Origin: Aquamicrobium zhengzhouense
GTDB lineage: Bacteria; Pseudomonadota; Alphaproteobacteria; Rhizobiales; Rhizobiaceae
Direction: 5' to 3'
Length of the DNA: 64,000 nucleotides
Assembly (NCBI RefSeq): GCF_016124105.1
Contig: NZ_JADGMQ010000010.1
Coordinates: 79,661 to 143,660, forward strand
Shown here: piece after piece, positions 44,871 through 54,121 of the stretch
Layout of the letters: each line of letters starts with the position of its first letter
How positions within the stretch are numbered: position 1 is the stretch's first letter
The notes under the pieces: model-generated
What the model saw: the letters and a program-made list of their open reading frames with translations, nothing else
Told to the model about the DNA's origin: nothing
Database searches by the model: none
Position numbers and translations under genes: made by a program

Positions 44871-45704
44871 ATGGATACGGCAATCGATAAGCCCGCCGAC
44901 CCTGCTCAGCGAACTGCTCACGTGAATATACGCGAGATCGGGGCAAAGGATCTCGACGCAATCCATGAATTGCTCTGTGAGGGTTTCCCACGGCGTACAC
45001 CCGAATATTGGCGGTCAGCAATCCAATGCCTTTCGGAGCGGGCATTGGTGCCGGAATGTCCTCGCTACGGATATTTGCTCGAGGCTGACCGCCAACCGCA
45101 GGGCGTCTTGCTGGTGCTTAACGCCATCGTCGACTCATCAATCCGCAGCAATCTATCCAGCTGGTATGTCAGACAGCCCTTTCGCTTCTTGGCCACGCGT
45201 ATGGTTCAGGTAGCGACCCGACCGAACGGAGGTGTCTACCTGGATCTTTCCCCCGCAGCGAAAGTGCTGCCGATCGTCAAGGCTCTTGGATTCAAGCCGT
45301 ATTCGGATGGGACCTTGTTCTTCACCCCGCGCCTCTTACTCTCCTCCGCGCCCGGTGCACGCGTGACGGATTGGTGCAAGGAGGGCAACTGCGACGGCTT
45401 CTATCTTGAAGATCGCCTCGGTCGAATAAAGGTTCTCTACCGTATCAAAACTCTCAAGAAAGCGATCCCCGCTGCCCGCTTCGTCTACGGCGATCCAAAA
45501 AGGCTCAGTGCTGCAGGTGGAGCCGTCGCGCGGGCCTTGCTAAAAAAAGGCATCCCGCTTGCCATGGCCGACGCACCCGTCGGGTTTGTCCCCCCGCGTG
45601 GGATTATTCACATGCCACAGCATGAAATCAGATACAGCAAGCACGGGATCCCGCCTAAGGTAGGCGATCTGCGCGAAAGCGAAATTGCTTTGTTCGGCCC
45701 ATAG
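44871..45704 (+). CDS. GNAT-like acyltransferase
   Basis: 277-residue protein whose N-terminal 150 residues follow the GNAT pattern (VNIREIGAKDLDAIHELLCEGFPRR, then LEADRQPQGVLLVL). The C-terminal half (KTLKKAIPAARFVYGD, then VGFVPPRG) is not recognised. It is 125 bases after the decarboxylase gene and convergent with the deacetylase. In this context it may move an acyl group from the carrier protein to a sugar or amine. Family call is moderate. Confidence 0.6.
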   Translation: MDTAIDKPADPAQRTAHVNIREIGAKDLDAIHELLCEGFPRRTPEYWRSAIQCLSERALVPECPRYGYLLEADRQPQGVLLVLNAIVDSSIRSNLSSWYVRQPFRFLATRMVQVATRPNGGVYLDLSPAAKVLPIVKALGFKPYSDGTLFFTPRLLLSSAPGARVTDWCKEGNCDGFYLEDRLGRIKVLYRIKTLKKAIPAARFVYGDPKRLSAAGGAVARALLKKGIPLAMADAPVGFVPPRGIIHMPQHEIRYSKHGIPPKVGDLRESEIALFGP

Positions 45705-45707
45705 GAA

Positions 45708-46379
45708 TCAGAGACGCTTCTTGATTTCACCCTTGATGCGCCGCTTGAGGCTCTGGAAAATGCCCTCCGGATCGAACAGAGCCCGCATCTCCCCGGGAGA
45801 CATATCGCGGCGTAGTGAAGTCCTGGCGATCGGCCAAGCGCGTTCTCGCGCGGTGCCACCGTCACTGCTGTAGATACGCTCGAAGCCCGCCCGCCGCGCC
45901 TCCGCGAGGACCCTGCGGTTATATCCGCCAAAGGGCAGCCCCGCAGCGGTTACACACTGCCCGGTCAGATCCTGGAGCCGCTGCTGCGGAGCATGAATCT
46001 CCTCAACCAGCTGATCCTCGCGTAGCCGCTTCCAGTCTCGGTGCGCGTGTCCATGGGAACCGATCGTGTGGCCCATGGCCATGAGATCGAAAAGAGCGGA
46101 GCGATCCAGCGATCCTCTTTGTCCGATCCGATCTGTAAGAACAAATATTTGCGTGCTGAAGCCCATCTCCGCAAGATGTGGGCCAGCAATTGTTGCATCG
46201 GACATATTGCTGTCGTCGATGGTGAACTGACAGGCGACCTTGTCGCGCATTGATGCGGCGATGCTCACAATGTCGCGAAACTGTTCGACAGAAAGCCAAT
46301 AACGCGCTTCCCCAGGCTCAAGCTGCCTATCCGGCGTGCCGACGCCGTGGAGGTTGAGTATAATGCTTTCCTGGCGCAT
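45708..46379 (-). CDS. Polysaccharide deacetylase family protein (NodB-like)
   Basis: 223 residues with the NodB-homology layout: motif 1 CQFTIDDSNMSD (usually TFDDG), motif 2 GSHGHAHRDW with the metal-binding histidines, motif 3 GLPFGGYNRRVL. No signal peptide, so a cytoplasmic or membrane-edge sugar intermediate is the likely substrate. Convergent with the acyltransferase gene, three bases between the stops. Confidence 0.85.
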   Translation of the reverse strand: MRQESIILNLHGVGTPDRQLEPGEARYWLSVEQFRDIVSIAASMRDKVACQFTIDDSNMSDATIAGPHLAEMGFSTQIFVLTDRIGQRGSLDRSALFDLMAMGHTIGSHGHAHRDWKRLREDQLVEEIHAPQQRLQDLTGQCVTAAGLPFGGYNRRVLAEARRAGFERIYSSDGGTARERAWPIARTSLRRDMSPGEMRALFDPEGIFQSLKRRIKGEIKKRL

Positions 46380-46499
46380 CCCAACTCCCCTCCTATGGCA
46401 GCGAAGATTAATTATGCGGGAAGTGGAACGCCCGGCAATTCCTCCAAAAGGTGAGCCGTTTGCCTCGCTAAGCGACTAGCACTGGCAAGTCGGCCGGGT

Positions 46500-47975
46500 T
46501 CAGGTTCCGCAGAAAGTCTGCAGAACCCGCTCTTCATGCGTGGGCGGTTGCGCAAACAGCTCATTTTCCACCTGCTCGTCGAACGGGCGGGCCAACACCG
46601 CTATCAGCCGCTGGAACGGATCAAGATCACCATTATAGGCGGCTGTAATGGCCGCTTCGACCTGATGGTTTCGGGCAATGTATTTGGGATTGATCAACCG
46701 CATCCGGGAAGCACGCGTATCTGCATGCTCCGGTTCACGCGCAAGACGCTCATGCCAGCGCTGCTGCCAACCATCGAAAGCAGTCGGATCGATGAAGAGA
46801 TCGCGGGCACGTCGCTCACCGTCAAACTCGTCGGCAAGAGTACGGAACGTCAATGTGAAATCGGCACCGTTGCGCGCCATGAGGTCAAGCAGGTCCGCCG
46901 CAAGGTTCAGATCATCAGGCTGTTCGGTAAACAGTCCGATCTTGTAGCGCATCCCTTCGTGGAACCTCGCCTCGTAACGCGCCTGAAACGAGCCAATTAT
47001 AGCTTTCGCCTGCTTGAACCCCTCATCGTCTTCCCCCTCACCCTCGCTCATAATGGGAAGCAGCGCCTCGGCCAGGCGCGCGAGGTTCCACACGGTGATG
47101 CGGGGTTGGTTGGCGTAGGCGTAGCGCCCCTGCCGGTCGATCGAACTGAAGACGGTGGCAGGATGATACGTGTCCATGAATGCGCATGGACCATAATCGA
47201 TTGTCTCGCCGGAAATCGCAACATTGTCGGTATTGAGAACGCCATGAATAAAGCCGACCAACATCCAACGCGCGACCAGTTCCGCCTGCGCCGTCACAAC
47301 TGCATCCAGGAAACCCAGATAAGGCTGAGACGTCCCGGCAAGGTGGGGATAATGGCGCTTGATGGCATAGTCGGCGAGAGCCTTTAGGCCGGCAATATCA
47401 TCGCGCGCAGCAAGGTACTGGAAAGTGCCGACACGAATATGGCTGGAGGCGACGCGTGCGATCAAAGCGCCAGGAAGCCGCGTTTCACGGTAGACGGGTT
47501 CGCCCGTGGCAACCAGCGATAAGGTCCGTGTCGTCGGGATCCCCAGCGCGTGCATCACTTCGCTGACAACGTATTCGCGGATCATCGGTCCAAGCGCGGC
47601 ACGCCCATCGCCATTTCGTGAAAATCTTGTCGGGCCAGATCCCTTCAACTGAACGTCCCGAAGCCTGCCCTCGACATCAAGCACTTCGCCCACGAGCAGC
47701 GCGCGGCCATCTCCCAGTTGCGGCACAAAATTACCGAATTGATGGCCCGCATATGCCTGAGCGATCGGCGCCGTCTCCGCGGGGAAACGAGCACCCGCCA
47801 GCATCTCAACGCCTTCAGCGCTTTGCAGCCAGCCAATATCCAAGCCGAGTTCCTTCGCAAGCGCCTCATTCAGCTGAAGCAGCTGCGGTGCCGCCGTTGG
47901 AGCGGGTTCAACACGCTCGTAAAGACGTTCGGGAAGCTCGGCGGCATAATCGTGAAAAAATCGGACGCTGCTCAT
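46500..47975 (-). CDS. selO: Protein adenylyltransferase SelO (YdiU)
   Basis: 491-residue pseudokinase-fold enzyme that transfers AMP to proteins in redox stress. Family segments YAGHQFGNFVPQLGDGRA, QLKGSGPTRFSRNGDGRA, GVLNTDNVAISGETIDYGPC and FMDTYHPATVFS are all present. Length is normal. GAGGAAG precedes the ATG at 47975. It stands alone between the deacetylase and a divergent ABC operon. Confidence 0.96.
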   Translation of the reverse strand: MSSVRFFHDYAAELPERLYERVEPAPTAAPQLLQLNEALAKELGLDIGWLQSAEGVEMLAGARFPAETAPIAQAYAGHQFGNFVPQLGDGRALLVGEVLDVEGRLRDVQLKGSGPTRFSRNGDGRAALGPMIREYVVSEVMHALGIPTTRTLSLVATGEPVYRETRLPGALIARVASSHIRVGTFQYLAARDDIAGLKALADYAIKRHYPHLAGTSQPYLGFLDAVVTAQAELVARWMLVGFIHGVLNTDNVAISGETIDYGPCAFMDTYHPATVFSSIDRQGRYAYANQPRITVWNLARLAEALLPIMSEGEGEDDEGFKQAKAIIGSFQARYEARFHEGMRYKIGLFTEQPDDLNLAADLLDLMARNGADFTLTFRTLADEFDGERRARDLFIDPTAFDGWQQRWHERLAREPEHADTRASRMRLINPKYIARNHQVEAAITAAYNGDLDPFQRLIAVLARPFDEQVENELFAQPPTHEERVLQTFCGT

Positions 47976-48189
47976 ATCTTCCTCGAAAGCTCGCTCTGTC
48001 GCCAGTTACATAGGCGAGCCGGGTGGCGGCGGCCAGTCACGAGACCCGTCCGCATAAGCCTATCGGCGCAACGCCCGGACATGCCAGCGTCTGACCGCAA
48101 ACCGCTTTTTGCTTGAACCTGCCCCTGTCACATCCCCGTAATGAACGGCGGCTAGTTATTGACACTAACAAATCCCACTGTCATCGTCG

Positions 48190-48205
48190 TTGCACAGCTG
48201 TGCAA
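48190..48205 (+). promoter_or_regulatory. LacI-family operator before the second ABC importer operon
   Basis: TTGCACAGCTGTGCAA is a perfect 16-bp palindrome with a central CAGCTG, the even-symmetry form bound by many LacI-family repressors. It lies 34 bases before the ATPase start. TTGACA at 48159-48164 may be the -35 box, which would put the operator just downstream of the core promoter. The repressor is probably the operon's own LacI protein at 52285. Confidence 0.65.
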
Positions 48206-48238
48206 TGGAGGGCAGAGCTGTCTTTCGGAAGGATTAAA

Positions 48239-49396
48239 GTGAGCGTAGAAGAGTTTCTTCGCGTCGATGATGTCGTCGTCGGCTACGGATCTTCGGACAT
48301 CTTGAAGAGCCTCAGCCTCTCCATCCGCAAGGGTGAGTTCGTCGCGCTTCTAGGCTCGTCTGGCTGCGGCAAGACTACGCTTCTGCGAGCCATTGCTGGT
48401 TTTGCTCGTCCGAAAAGCGGTGCCATCCACGTCAATGGCAAGGATGTCACTCTCTTGCCCCCCGACAAGCGGGGGATGGCACTCGTTTTCCAGTCTTATG
48501 CGCTGTGGCCGCACATGACAGTGGCGCAAAATATTGGCTACGGCCTTAAATTGAGGGGCATGGCGCGGGCCGACATTACCCGCCGGGTCGAGGAACTTCA
48601 GGACCTGCTCGGCCTTGCGGGTCTTGGCCAACGCAAGCCGGGCGCGCTTTCGGGTGGCCAGCGCCAGCGCGTGGCACTCGGGCGAGCTCTCGCAATTGAC
48701 CCGGAAATCCTTCTGCTCGATGAGCCTCTCTCGAACCTTGACGCCCGAATCCGCCTGAAGGTTCGCCACGACATCAGCGCCCTCCAGAAGCGCCTCGGCA
48801 TCACGGCGGTCCACGTAACCCATGATCGCGAAGAAGCGATGGTGATGGCCGACCGGATCGTCATCATGGAAAATGGCAACATCGCTCAGCAAGGGGCACC
48901 GGAGGAAGTCTTCAACCGGCCTGCTTCGCCTTTTGTCGCCGCGTTCATGGGCGCTGAGAACATGATTCAGTTGCGCGGCACCGTCGGCGGCGGACACGTA
49001 AAGATCGATTCAAGCGCAACCAATCGGGAGGCAGTGCTGCCGCTGGACGGTCGCGCTCTTTCCGACGGCGTTTACGAAGCTCGGTTTCGCGCCGAAGGGG
49101 CGCATTTGCTGGTGAACGATGGCGCAGCAGATGCTGCAGACGCCGGGCTCGATCTTGTCGGCCATGTCGAAGCTGCAAGCTATCCGGGCGGAACCTGGCG
49201 ACATTCGGTTCGCGTAGGCGACGAGATTCTGCTGGTCGATTCACCGCAACCTGTTGCCCAGGGAGAGGCCGTCCGCGTGCGGATCCCCGCGAAAAACCTC
49301 TTCCTATTCAATTTGGGTGGCTCCTTTTCGCGCCCCCGACAAAGTTCCCTGAACGAGGGTGGCGCCGCCCGAGTCCTGGAAGCATCCCACGCATGA
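48239..49396 (+). CDS. ABC importer ATPase (PotA/UgpC type)
   Basis: 385 residues with Walker A GSSGCGKTT, signature LSGGQRQRVAL, Walker B ILLLDEP and a C-terminal TOBE-like region from about 250. I chose the GTG at 48239 because GGAAGG lies 6 bases upstream and homology begins there; the frame is open to 48113 without coding character. First gene of an operon with its binding protein, two permeases, a LacI regulator and two phosphoesterases. Confidence 0.92.
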   Translation: MSVEEFLRVDDVVVGYGSSDILKSLSLSIRKGEFVALLGSSGCGKTTLLRAIAGFARPKSGAIHVNGKDVTLLPPDKRGMALVFQSYALWPHMTVAQNIGYGLKLRGMARADITRRVEELQDLLGLAGLGQRKPGALSGGQRQRVALGRALAIDPEILLLDEPLSNLDARIRLKVRHDISALQKRLGITAVHVTHDREEAMVMADRIVIMENGNIAQQGAPEEVFNRPASPFVAAFMGAENMIQLRGTVGGGHVKIDSSATNREAVLPLDGRALSDGVYEARFRAEGAHLLVNDGAADAADAGLDLVGHVEAASYPGGTWRHSVRVGDEILLVDSPQPVAQGEAVRVRIPAKNLFLFNLGGSFSRPRQSSLNEGGAARVLEASHA

Positions 49397-49421
49397 CTAC
49401 TGTCCCAAGGAGACATCCATC

Positions 49422-50558
49422 ATGAAGACCATCCTTCAGGCATCGTTGGTTCTGGGTCTTTCAGCCGCTCCGGCTGCTGCCGCAGAACTCACGGTCATGA
49501 CTGCCGGCGACCAGAACATGGTCGATTACATCAATGAATATCTGGCTCCGCTTTTTGAGGAGCAGAATCCGGGCAACACGGTCCGCGCCGTCGGCACCGG
49601 TCCAGGCGATTCCGGCTCGCAGAAAATCGTCGAGCGTTTCGATGCGCAGAGCCAGGCAAAGACAGAGACCTGGGATACCGACGTTGCGGTCGTGCATGAA
49701 AAATTCGTCGGCCCGATGGTGGAAGGCGGCTATCTGGACGCCTATCGCGATCGCATTCCCACCGGAAAGCTCGTGACGCGTGCCAATGCCGACATGGCCT
49801 TGGGCGCGAACGTCAAGGGCTACGTCATGCCCATGTTCAACAGCCAGACCGCTCTCGCATACAACCCAGCACTGCTGCCCAATCCTCCGAAAAGCTACGA
49901 AGAACTCGCTGAGTGGGTGAAGGAGAACCCGAAGCAGTTCGGTTACAACGGCATCAAGGGAGGTGCCTCCGGTGTCAGCTTCGTGATGGGCTGGATCTAC
50001 GCGTTCGGCGAAGGCGACGCCAACAAGCTGATGAACGGCCCCTTCGAAGAAGGAGAGGCAGAGAAATGGACCAGCGCCTTCGATAAGCTGGCCGAGTTTA
50101 CCACCAACGCAATGCTGACCCCCGGAAACGCCGGCACTCTCGACCTCCTGTCGCGCGGAGAGATCGCAATTGGGCCGGTTTGGGTCGACATGTTCTATTC
50201 CTGGCAGGCCAATGGACAGCTTCCGCCCGAATTCAAGCTCGTTCTGCCAGCCCCCGGCATGCCTGGTCAGCCGATGCACTACGTGATCCCGGAGCGCGCC
50301 CCGAACAAGGAGCTCGCCGAGAAGTTCGTCGAGTTGGCGACGAGCCCCAAGGTTCAGGCCGAAGGTATCGTCGAACGCTTCAACTGGTATCCGGGTATTG
50401 ACGCGCAGCATGTTCAAGCCGAGCTCGATGAGGAAACCTGGAACAAGCTCTTCACGGATGTAACGCCAGAAGAACTTGCCAATTACGGCAAGCCGTTCCC
50501 GATCGCGCCGTACAACAACGCGATCCTCGAAGCCTACGAGCGCCACGTCACCAACTGA
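49422..50558 (+). CDS. Periplasmic binding protein, family 1
   Basis: 378 residues, signal peptide about 1-20 (ending APAAAA), mature start ELTVMTAGDQNMVDYI. The family 1 core includes VAVVHEKFVGPMVEGGYLD and PMFNSQTALAYNPALLP. Ligands in this group range from spermidine and iron to phosphorylated sugars and glycerophospho compounds. Because the operon ends in two phosphoesterases I favour a phosphorylated ligand, as inference only. Confidence 0.88.
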   Translation: MKTILQASLVLGLSAAPAAAAELTVMTAGDQNMVDYINEYLAPLFEEQNPGNTVRAVGTGPGDSGSQKIVERFDAQSQAKTETWDTDVAVVHEKFVGPMVEGGYLDAYRDRIPTGKLVTRANADMALGANVKGYVMPMFNSQTALAYNPALLPNPPKSYEELAEWVKENPKQFGYNGIKGGASGVSFVMGWIYAFGEGDANKLMNGPFEEGEAEKWTSAFDKLAEFTTNAMLTPGNAGTLDLLSRGEIAIGPVWVDMFYSWQANGQLPPEFKLVLPAPGMPGQPMHYVIPERAPNKELAEKFVELATSPKVQAEGIVERFNWYPGIDAQHVQAELDEETWNKLFTDVTPEELANYGKPFPIAPYNNAILEAYERHVTN

Positions 50559-50574
50559 TCCAGCTTCAGTGCAA

Positions 50575-50602
50575 ACCGTCTGCCTCGAGTGAGGCAGGCG
50601 GT
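50575..50602 (+). other. Stem-loop between binding protein and permease
   Basis: ACCGTCTGCCTC (50575-50586) pairs with GAGGCAGGCGGT (50591-50602) over a GAGT loop; one of the twelve pairs is U-G. No T-run follows. Same placement as hairpins at 5019, 17524 and 32402. Confidence 0.65.
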
Positions 50603-50618
50603 CATTATCTACGGGACA

Positions 50619-51455
50619 ATGATGAGCAACACAGCGCCGAACCGCATACTCGGTCTTCTTCTTGTGCTGCCAGCGCTGGCAGTGATCGTGCTTTTATTTG
50701 TGGTTCCGCTCGCCAGCTCCGTGATCGGCGCCTTCGAGACAGGCGACGGTTTCGGCCTGGATAATTTTGCCAAGGCGTTCGAACTCTACACTTCGGATAT
50801 CATATTCACGGTTGTGATCGTCTCGATCTCAACCGTCCTGATCGGCCTCTTATCGGTTGCCATAGGCGGCTATCTTGTTCTCGGCGAAAATCCCCGCGCT
50901 GTTGCCATCCTCCGCTGGCTCTATCGCTGGCCGCTCTTCATCCCCTTCATCGTCGTCGGCCAGATTTTGCGAACCTTCCTCGCCAAGAACGGCTTGATGA
51001 ACAACATCCTCATCGAGGCGGGACTCATCACTCCCCTGCAGGCAGTCAGCTTCCTGGACTGGAGGGGCATCGTCATTGCCTTCGTCTGGAAGCAAACGCC
51101 CTTCGTCGCTCTTCTCGTATCGGGTGCCATGTCCGCGCTTGACCGCAGTACAATTGAGGCAGCACGCAACCTTGGCTCATCGAGACTTAGAATTCTGTTC
51201 GAGATCATCGTTCCGCAGGTTGCGACGACCATGATGGTCGGTCTCGTCCTTTCCTTTGTCACCATGATGTCGGTGTTGTCGGTTCCGCTGATGATCAACG
51301 CACAATCCCCGACCATGATCACCGCAGACATTGCCTTCCGTATCAATGCCTATGGCGATTATGGCGTCGCCAATGCACTCGGCTTGATCTCGCTGGTCGC
51401 CAGTGGCTGCGTAGGCTGGTTCTATCTTCGCCAGACCATGAAGGAGCGGGCATGA
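50619..51455 (+). CDS. ABC importer permease 1 (BPD_transp_1)
   Basis: 278-residue membrane protein with six helices and the ATPase-contact loop STIEAARNLGSSRLRILFE. The start is ATG at 50619 or 50622; the GTG at 50589 lies in the hairpin loop and is unlikely. It overlaps the next permease by four bases and would pair with it as a heterodimer. Confidence 0.9.
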   Translation: MMSNTAPNRILGLLLVLPALAVIVLLFVVPLASSVIGAFETGDGFGLDNFAKAFELYTSDIIFTVVIVSISTVLIGLLSVAIGGYLVLGENPRAVAILRWLYRWPLFIPFIVVGQILRTFLAKNGLMNNILIEAGLITPLQAVSFLDWRGIVIAFVWKQTPFVALLVSGAMSALDRSTIEAARNLGSSRLRILFEIIVPQVATTMMVGLVLSFVTMMSVLSVPLMINAQSPTMITADIAFRINAYGDYGVANALGLISLVASGCVGWFYLRQTMKERA

Positions 51456-52288
51456 CGACCACGGCTGCAACCCGCCCGACGTTTTCCGTCGACTTGTGGT
51501 GGATCCCCCGCGCGATCGTCCTCGGGCTCCTGGCTTTCGCGATCTTTGGGCCACTGGCCAACCTTGTCTTGTGGACCGTCACCGAACGCTGGTATTTCCC
51601 ACACGCGCTCCCGCTGGAATATGGCGTCAGCTATTGGGGGCGCGTATTCTCGCCGCGCGGCACCGCGATGGAATCTCTTACAAATAGCGTCGTCGTTGCC
51701 TTTCTAACTGTCGCATTGGCGATGGCTCTCGCAGTGCCCGCGGGCTATGCACTCGCCCGGTTAAAATTGCCGTGGCGAGCCCTGATCATGCTGGCTTTCC
51801 TCATTCCGCAGGCCTTTCCCAACCTGCCGGTTTATGTAAACATTGCCCGTCTGTTTTATCAGTTTGGCCTGAACGGCACGGTGGCCGGCGTGGTGCTGGT
51901 GCACGTCACACACGGCCTGGTCTACGCCGTGTGGATTGCGACGGCTGCCTTTTCCGCCATTGACCGGGAGCTCGAAGACGCCGCTCGTTCTATCGGAGCG
52001 TCGCCGCTTCGCACGTTCCGCGATGTCACCCTGCCACTTGCAGCTCCGGGTCTTCTTGCGAGCGCTATCTTCGTGTTCTTGGAGTCTCTCGATGAGTTCA
52101 CCGGAAGCTATTTTGTTGGCGCGCCGGATGTGAATACGATGCCACTGCTGCTTTACACGGCAAGTTCGGGAGGCAATTACCAGATCGCCTCGATCACCGC
52201 TGTTCTGCTGCTTATCCCTTCGGTTGGTTTCATGCTGGTGGTTGAGCGCTTCTTGAAATCGGATGTGCTTTCGAAGGTCGGACATTGA
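51452..52288 (+). CDS. ABC importer permease 2 (BPD_transp_1)
   Basis: 278 residues, six helices, contact loop ELEDAARSIGASPLRTFRD. Partner of permease 1, with the ATPase at 48239 and binding protein at 49422. Its stop overlaps the TTG start of the LacI gene by four bases. Confidence 0.92.
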   Translation: MTTTAATRPTFSVDLWWIPRAIVLGLLAFAIFGPLANLVLWTVTERWYFPHALPLEYGVSYWGRVFSPRGTAMESLTNSVVVAFLTVALAMALAVPAGYALARLKLPWRALIMLAFLIPQAFPNLPVYVNIARLFYQFGLNGTVAGVVLVHVTHGLVYAVWIATAAFSAIDRELEDAARSIGASPLRTFRDVTLPLAAPGLLASAIFVFLESLDEFTGSYFVGAPDVNTMPLLLYTASSGGNYQIASITAVLLLIPSVGFMLVVERFLKSDVLSKVGH

Positions 52289-53325
52289 GCAGAGAGAGCA
52301 GGCAGAAGGCGCAAGGTTTTGTCAGCGCGCAGCAAGTGGCGGAGCTTGCTGGTGTCTCCCGCTCGGCCGTCTCGCGCGCGTTTACCCCTGGGGCCAGCAT
52401 CGCGCCCGAGACGCGGGACAAGGTCATGGAGGCCGCCGCCGCGCTTGGCTACCAGGTCAACGATCTTGCACGCGGTCTCCTGGCCAATCGCAGCCGTCTC
52501 GTGGGATTGGTCACGACCAAGCCCGAAGTTGGTTTTCGCGCCCATCTGGTGGCCGCACTCAGCCGCGCCCTCATCCGGCGAGGGAACATTCCGTTCCTCA
52601 TCAACACCGGTAGCTCCGAACAAGAGCTGAAGGCTGCACAGACAGCGCTGTTTGGATACCGTGCCGAGGCGACGATCATCCTTTCGGGATCTCCTCCCGC
52701 ATCATTCGTCGAATTGGCACGGCAAAACGGCCAGCCGCTCGTGATGTTGGGACGCTCCGAAACCGGCTGCGATCACATCCGCATTGACAATGCGGGAGCG
52801 GCTGAAAGCGCGGCGAGATATTTCAGCCGAGCCGGCTTTACTCGGCTTGGACTGGCAGGATCGGAGTCCGCCACACCGAGCATCATCGAACGCGAGCGGG
52901 TTTTTACCGAAACCGCTCGAAGCCTTGGGTGCAGCGTGATGGTCGCACGCGGACGAGATTCCGACTATGCCGGCGGTCAAAGGGCTGCAATGTCCCTCTT
53001 GAGCGGCACCGAACGTCCCCAAGCAATATTTTGCGTCAACGATCTGATCGCCCTCGGCTTGCTTGATTTTGCCCGAAGCACCGCCGGGCTTCGCATACCC
53101 GCCGAGCTGTCTGTCATTGGTTTTGATGACATCCCCGAAGCGTCCTGGGATTCTTACCGTCTTACGACCTTCAGACAGGATCCCGAGGAAATGGCCAGGC
53201 AGGCGATTCTGCAAATGGAGCGCCGCCTGGAAAATCCGCAGCTTCCCCCCTCTGTCGTCCAGTTGGACGCCGTGTTTGTGACCCGCGACAGCGCAGTGTG
53301 CGAGCCTTCCCATGAATATCAATGA
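52285..53325 (+). CDS. LacI-family transcriptional regulator
   Basis: 346 residues. N-terminal helix-turn-helix QQVAELAGVSRSAVSRAFTP and hinge LANRSRLVGLV, then a ribose-binding-protein-like effector domain ending near ISFDD-type IGFDDIPEASWDSYRLTT. TTG at 52285 is used because it gives the complete DNA-binding domain and a TTGA overlap with the permease. Likely controls its own operon through the palindrome at 48190. Confidence 0.93.
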   Translation: MSRESRQKAQGFVSAQQVAELAGVSRSAVSRAFTPGASIAPETRDKVMEAAAALGYQVNDLARGLLANRSRLVGLVTTKPEVGFRAHLVAALSRALIRRGNIPFLINTGSSEQELKAAQTALFGYRAEATIILSGSPPASFVELARQNGQPLVMLGRSETGCDHIRIDNAGAAESAARYFSRAGFTRLGLAGSESATPSIIERERVFTETARSLGCSVMVARGRDSDYAGGQRAAMSLLSGTERPQAIFCVNDLIALGLLDFARSTAGLRIPAELSVIGFDDIPEASWDSYRLTTFRQDPEEMARQAILQMERRLENPQLPPSVVQLDAVFVTRDSAVCEPSHEYQ

Positions 53326-54121
53326 CACAGCGATCCAAAGTCGCTTCGCAAACGCCAGCAAAATCATCCGCCGGGCGGGTGAACTGGCGAGCGTCTATTT
53401 TAGCCAGCTGTCGACGATAGTGGTCGAGACCAAGGCCAACGGGCAGGACGTCGTCAGCCTTGCTGACAGGGAAGTTGAAAAGCTCATCCGAAACCTGATC
53501 TCCGACGCTTATCCCGAAGACGGTTTTCTGGGCGAAGAATTCGGCCTTGATGATGGTTCTTCGGGCTTCACCTGGGTCGTGGACCCGATCGATGGAACGA
53601 GCTGCTTTGTCCACGGACAGCGCAACTGGTGTGTGGCCATGGCGCTTGTGTTCGAAGGGCAGACCGCCGCCGGGCTTGTCTTCGACCCCAATGCAGATGA
53701 ACTGTTCTCGGCAATTGCAGGGAAAGGCGCGCATCTCAACGGCGAAGCGCTGTCGGTAGACCTTTCCACGGATCTGCAGCATGGCCTGACCTCGGTCGGC
53801 GCGAACGGACGGGTACCGCCGAAAGTTATCTCCAGCTTCATCCACGAGCTTCTAGAAGCCGGAGGAATGTTTGTGCGTAGCGGCTCTGGGGCGCTCAGCC
53901 TTGCCCATGTCGCCTGCGGGCGGCTTGCCGCTTATTACGAGCCTCACATGAACGCTTGGGATTGCATTGCGGCCCAGTGCATCATCCGCGAAGCCGGTGG
54001 TTGGGTGAACGATTTCCTCAGTGAAGGAAGCCTTTCTGCGGGTGGCCCTGTGATTGGCTGCGCGCCACAGCTGCGGGCACCAATTCTCTCCCTCATCGAT
54101 AAGGCCCGGGACACAACATGA
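53312..54121 (+). CDS. Inositol-monophosphatase-family phosphatase
   Basis: 269 residues of the Mg2+-dependent phosphatase family that includes inositol-1-phosphatase, CysQ and histidinol phosphatase. Metal-binding motifs are GEEFG, DPIDGTSCFVHG and NAWDCIAAQCIIREAGG. It overlaps the LacI gene by 14 bases and the phosphoesterase by four. Given the full inositol pathway elsewhere in the window, inositol phosphate is an attractive substrate, but the family is broad. Confidence 0.87.
   Translation: MNINDTAIQSRFANASKIIRRAGELASVYFSQLSTIVVETKANGQDVVSLADREVEKLIRNLISDAYPEDGFLGEEFGLDDGSSGFTWVVDPIDGTSCFVHGQRNWCVAMALVFEGQTAAGLVFDPNADELFSAIAGKGAHLNGEALSVDLSTDLQHGLTSVGANGRVPPKVISSFIHELLEAGGMFVRSGSGALSLAHVACGRLAAYYEPHMNAWDCIAAQCIIREAGGWVNDFLSEGSLSAGGPVIGCAPQLRAPILSLIDKARDTT

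Noticed and set aside
50589..50618. GTG 50589 as the start of the first permease
   Set aside because: It lies in the loop of a strong hairpin, has no ribosome site and would add residues before a normal permease N-terminus.
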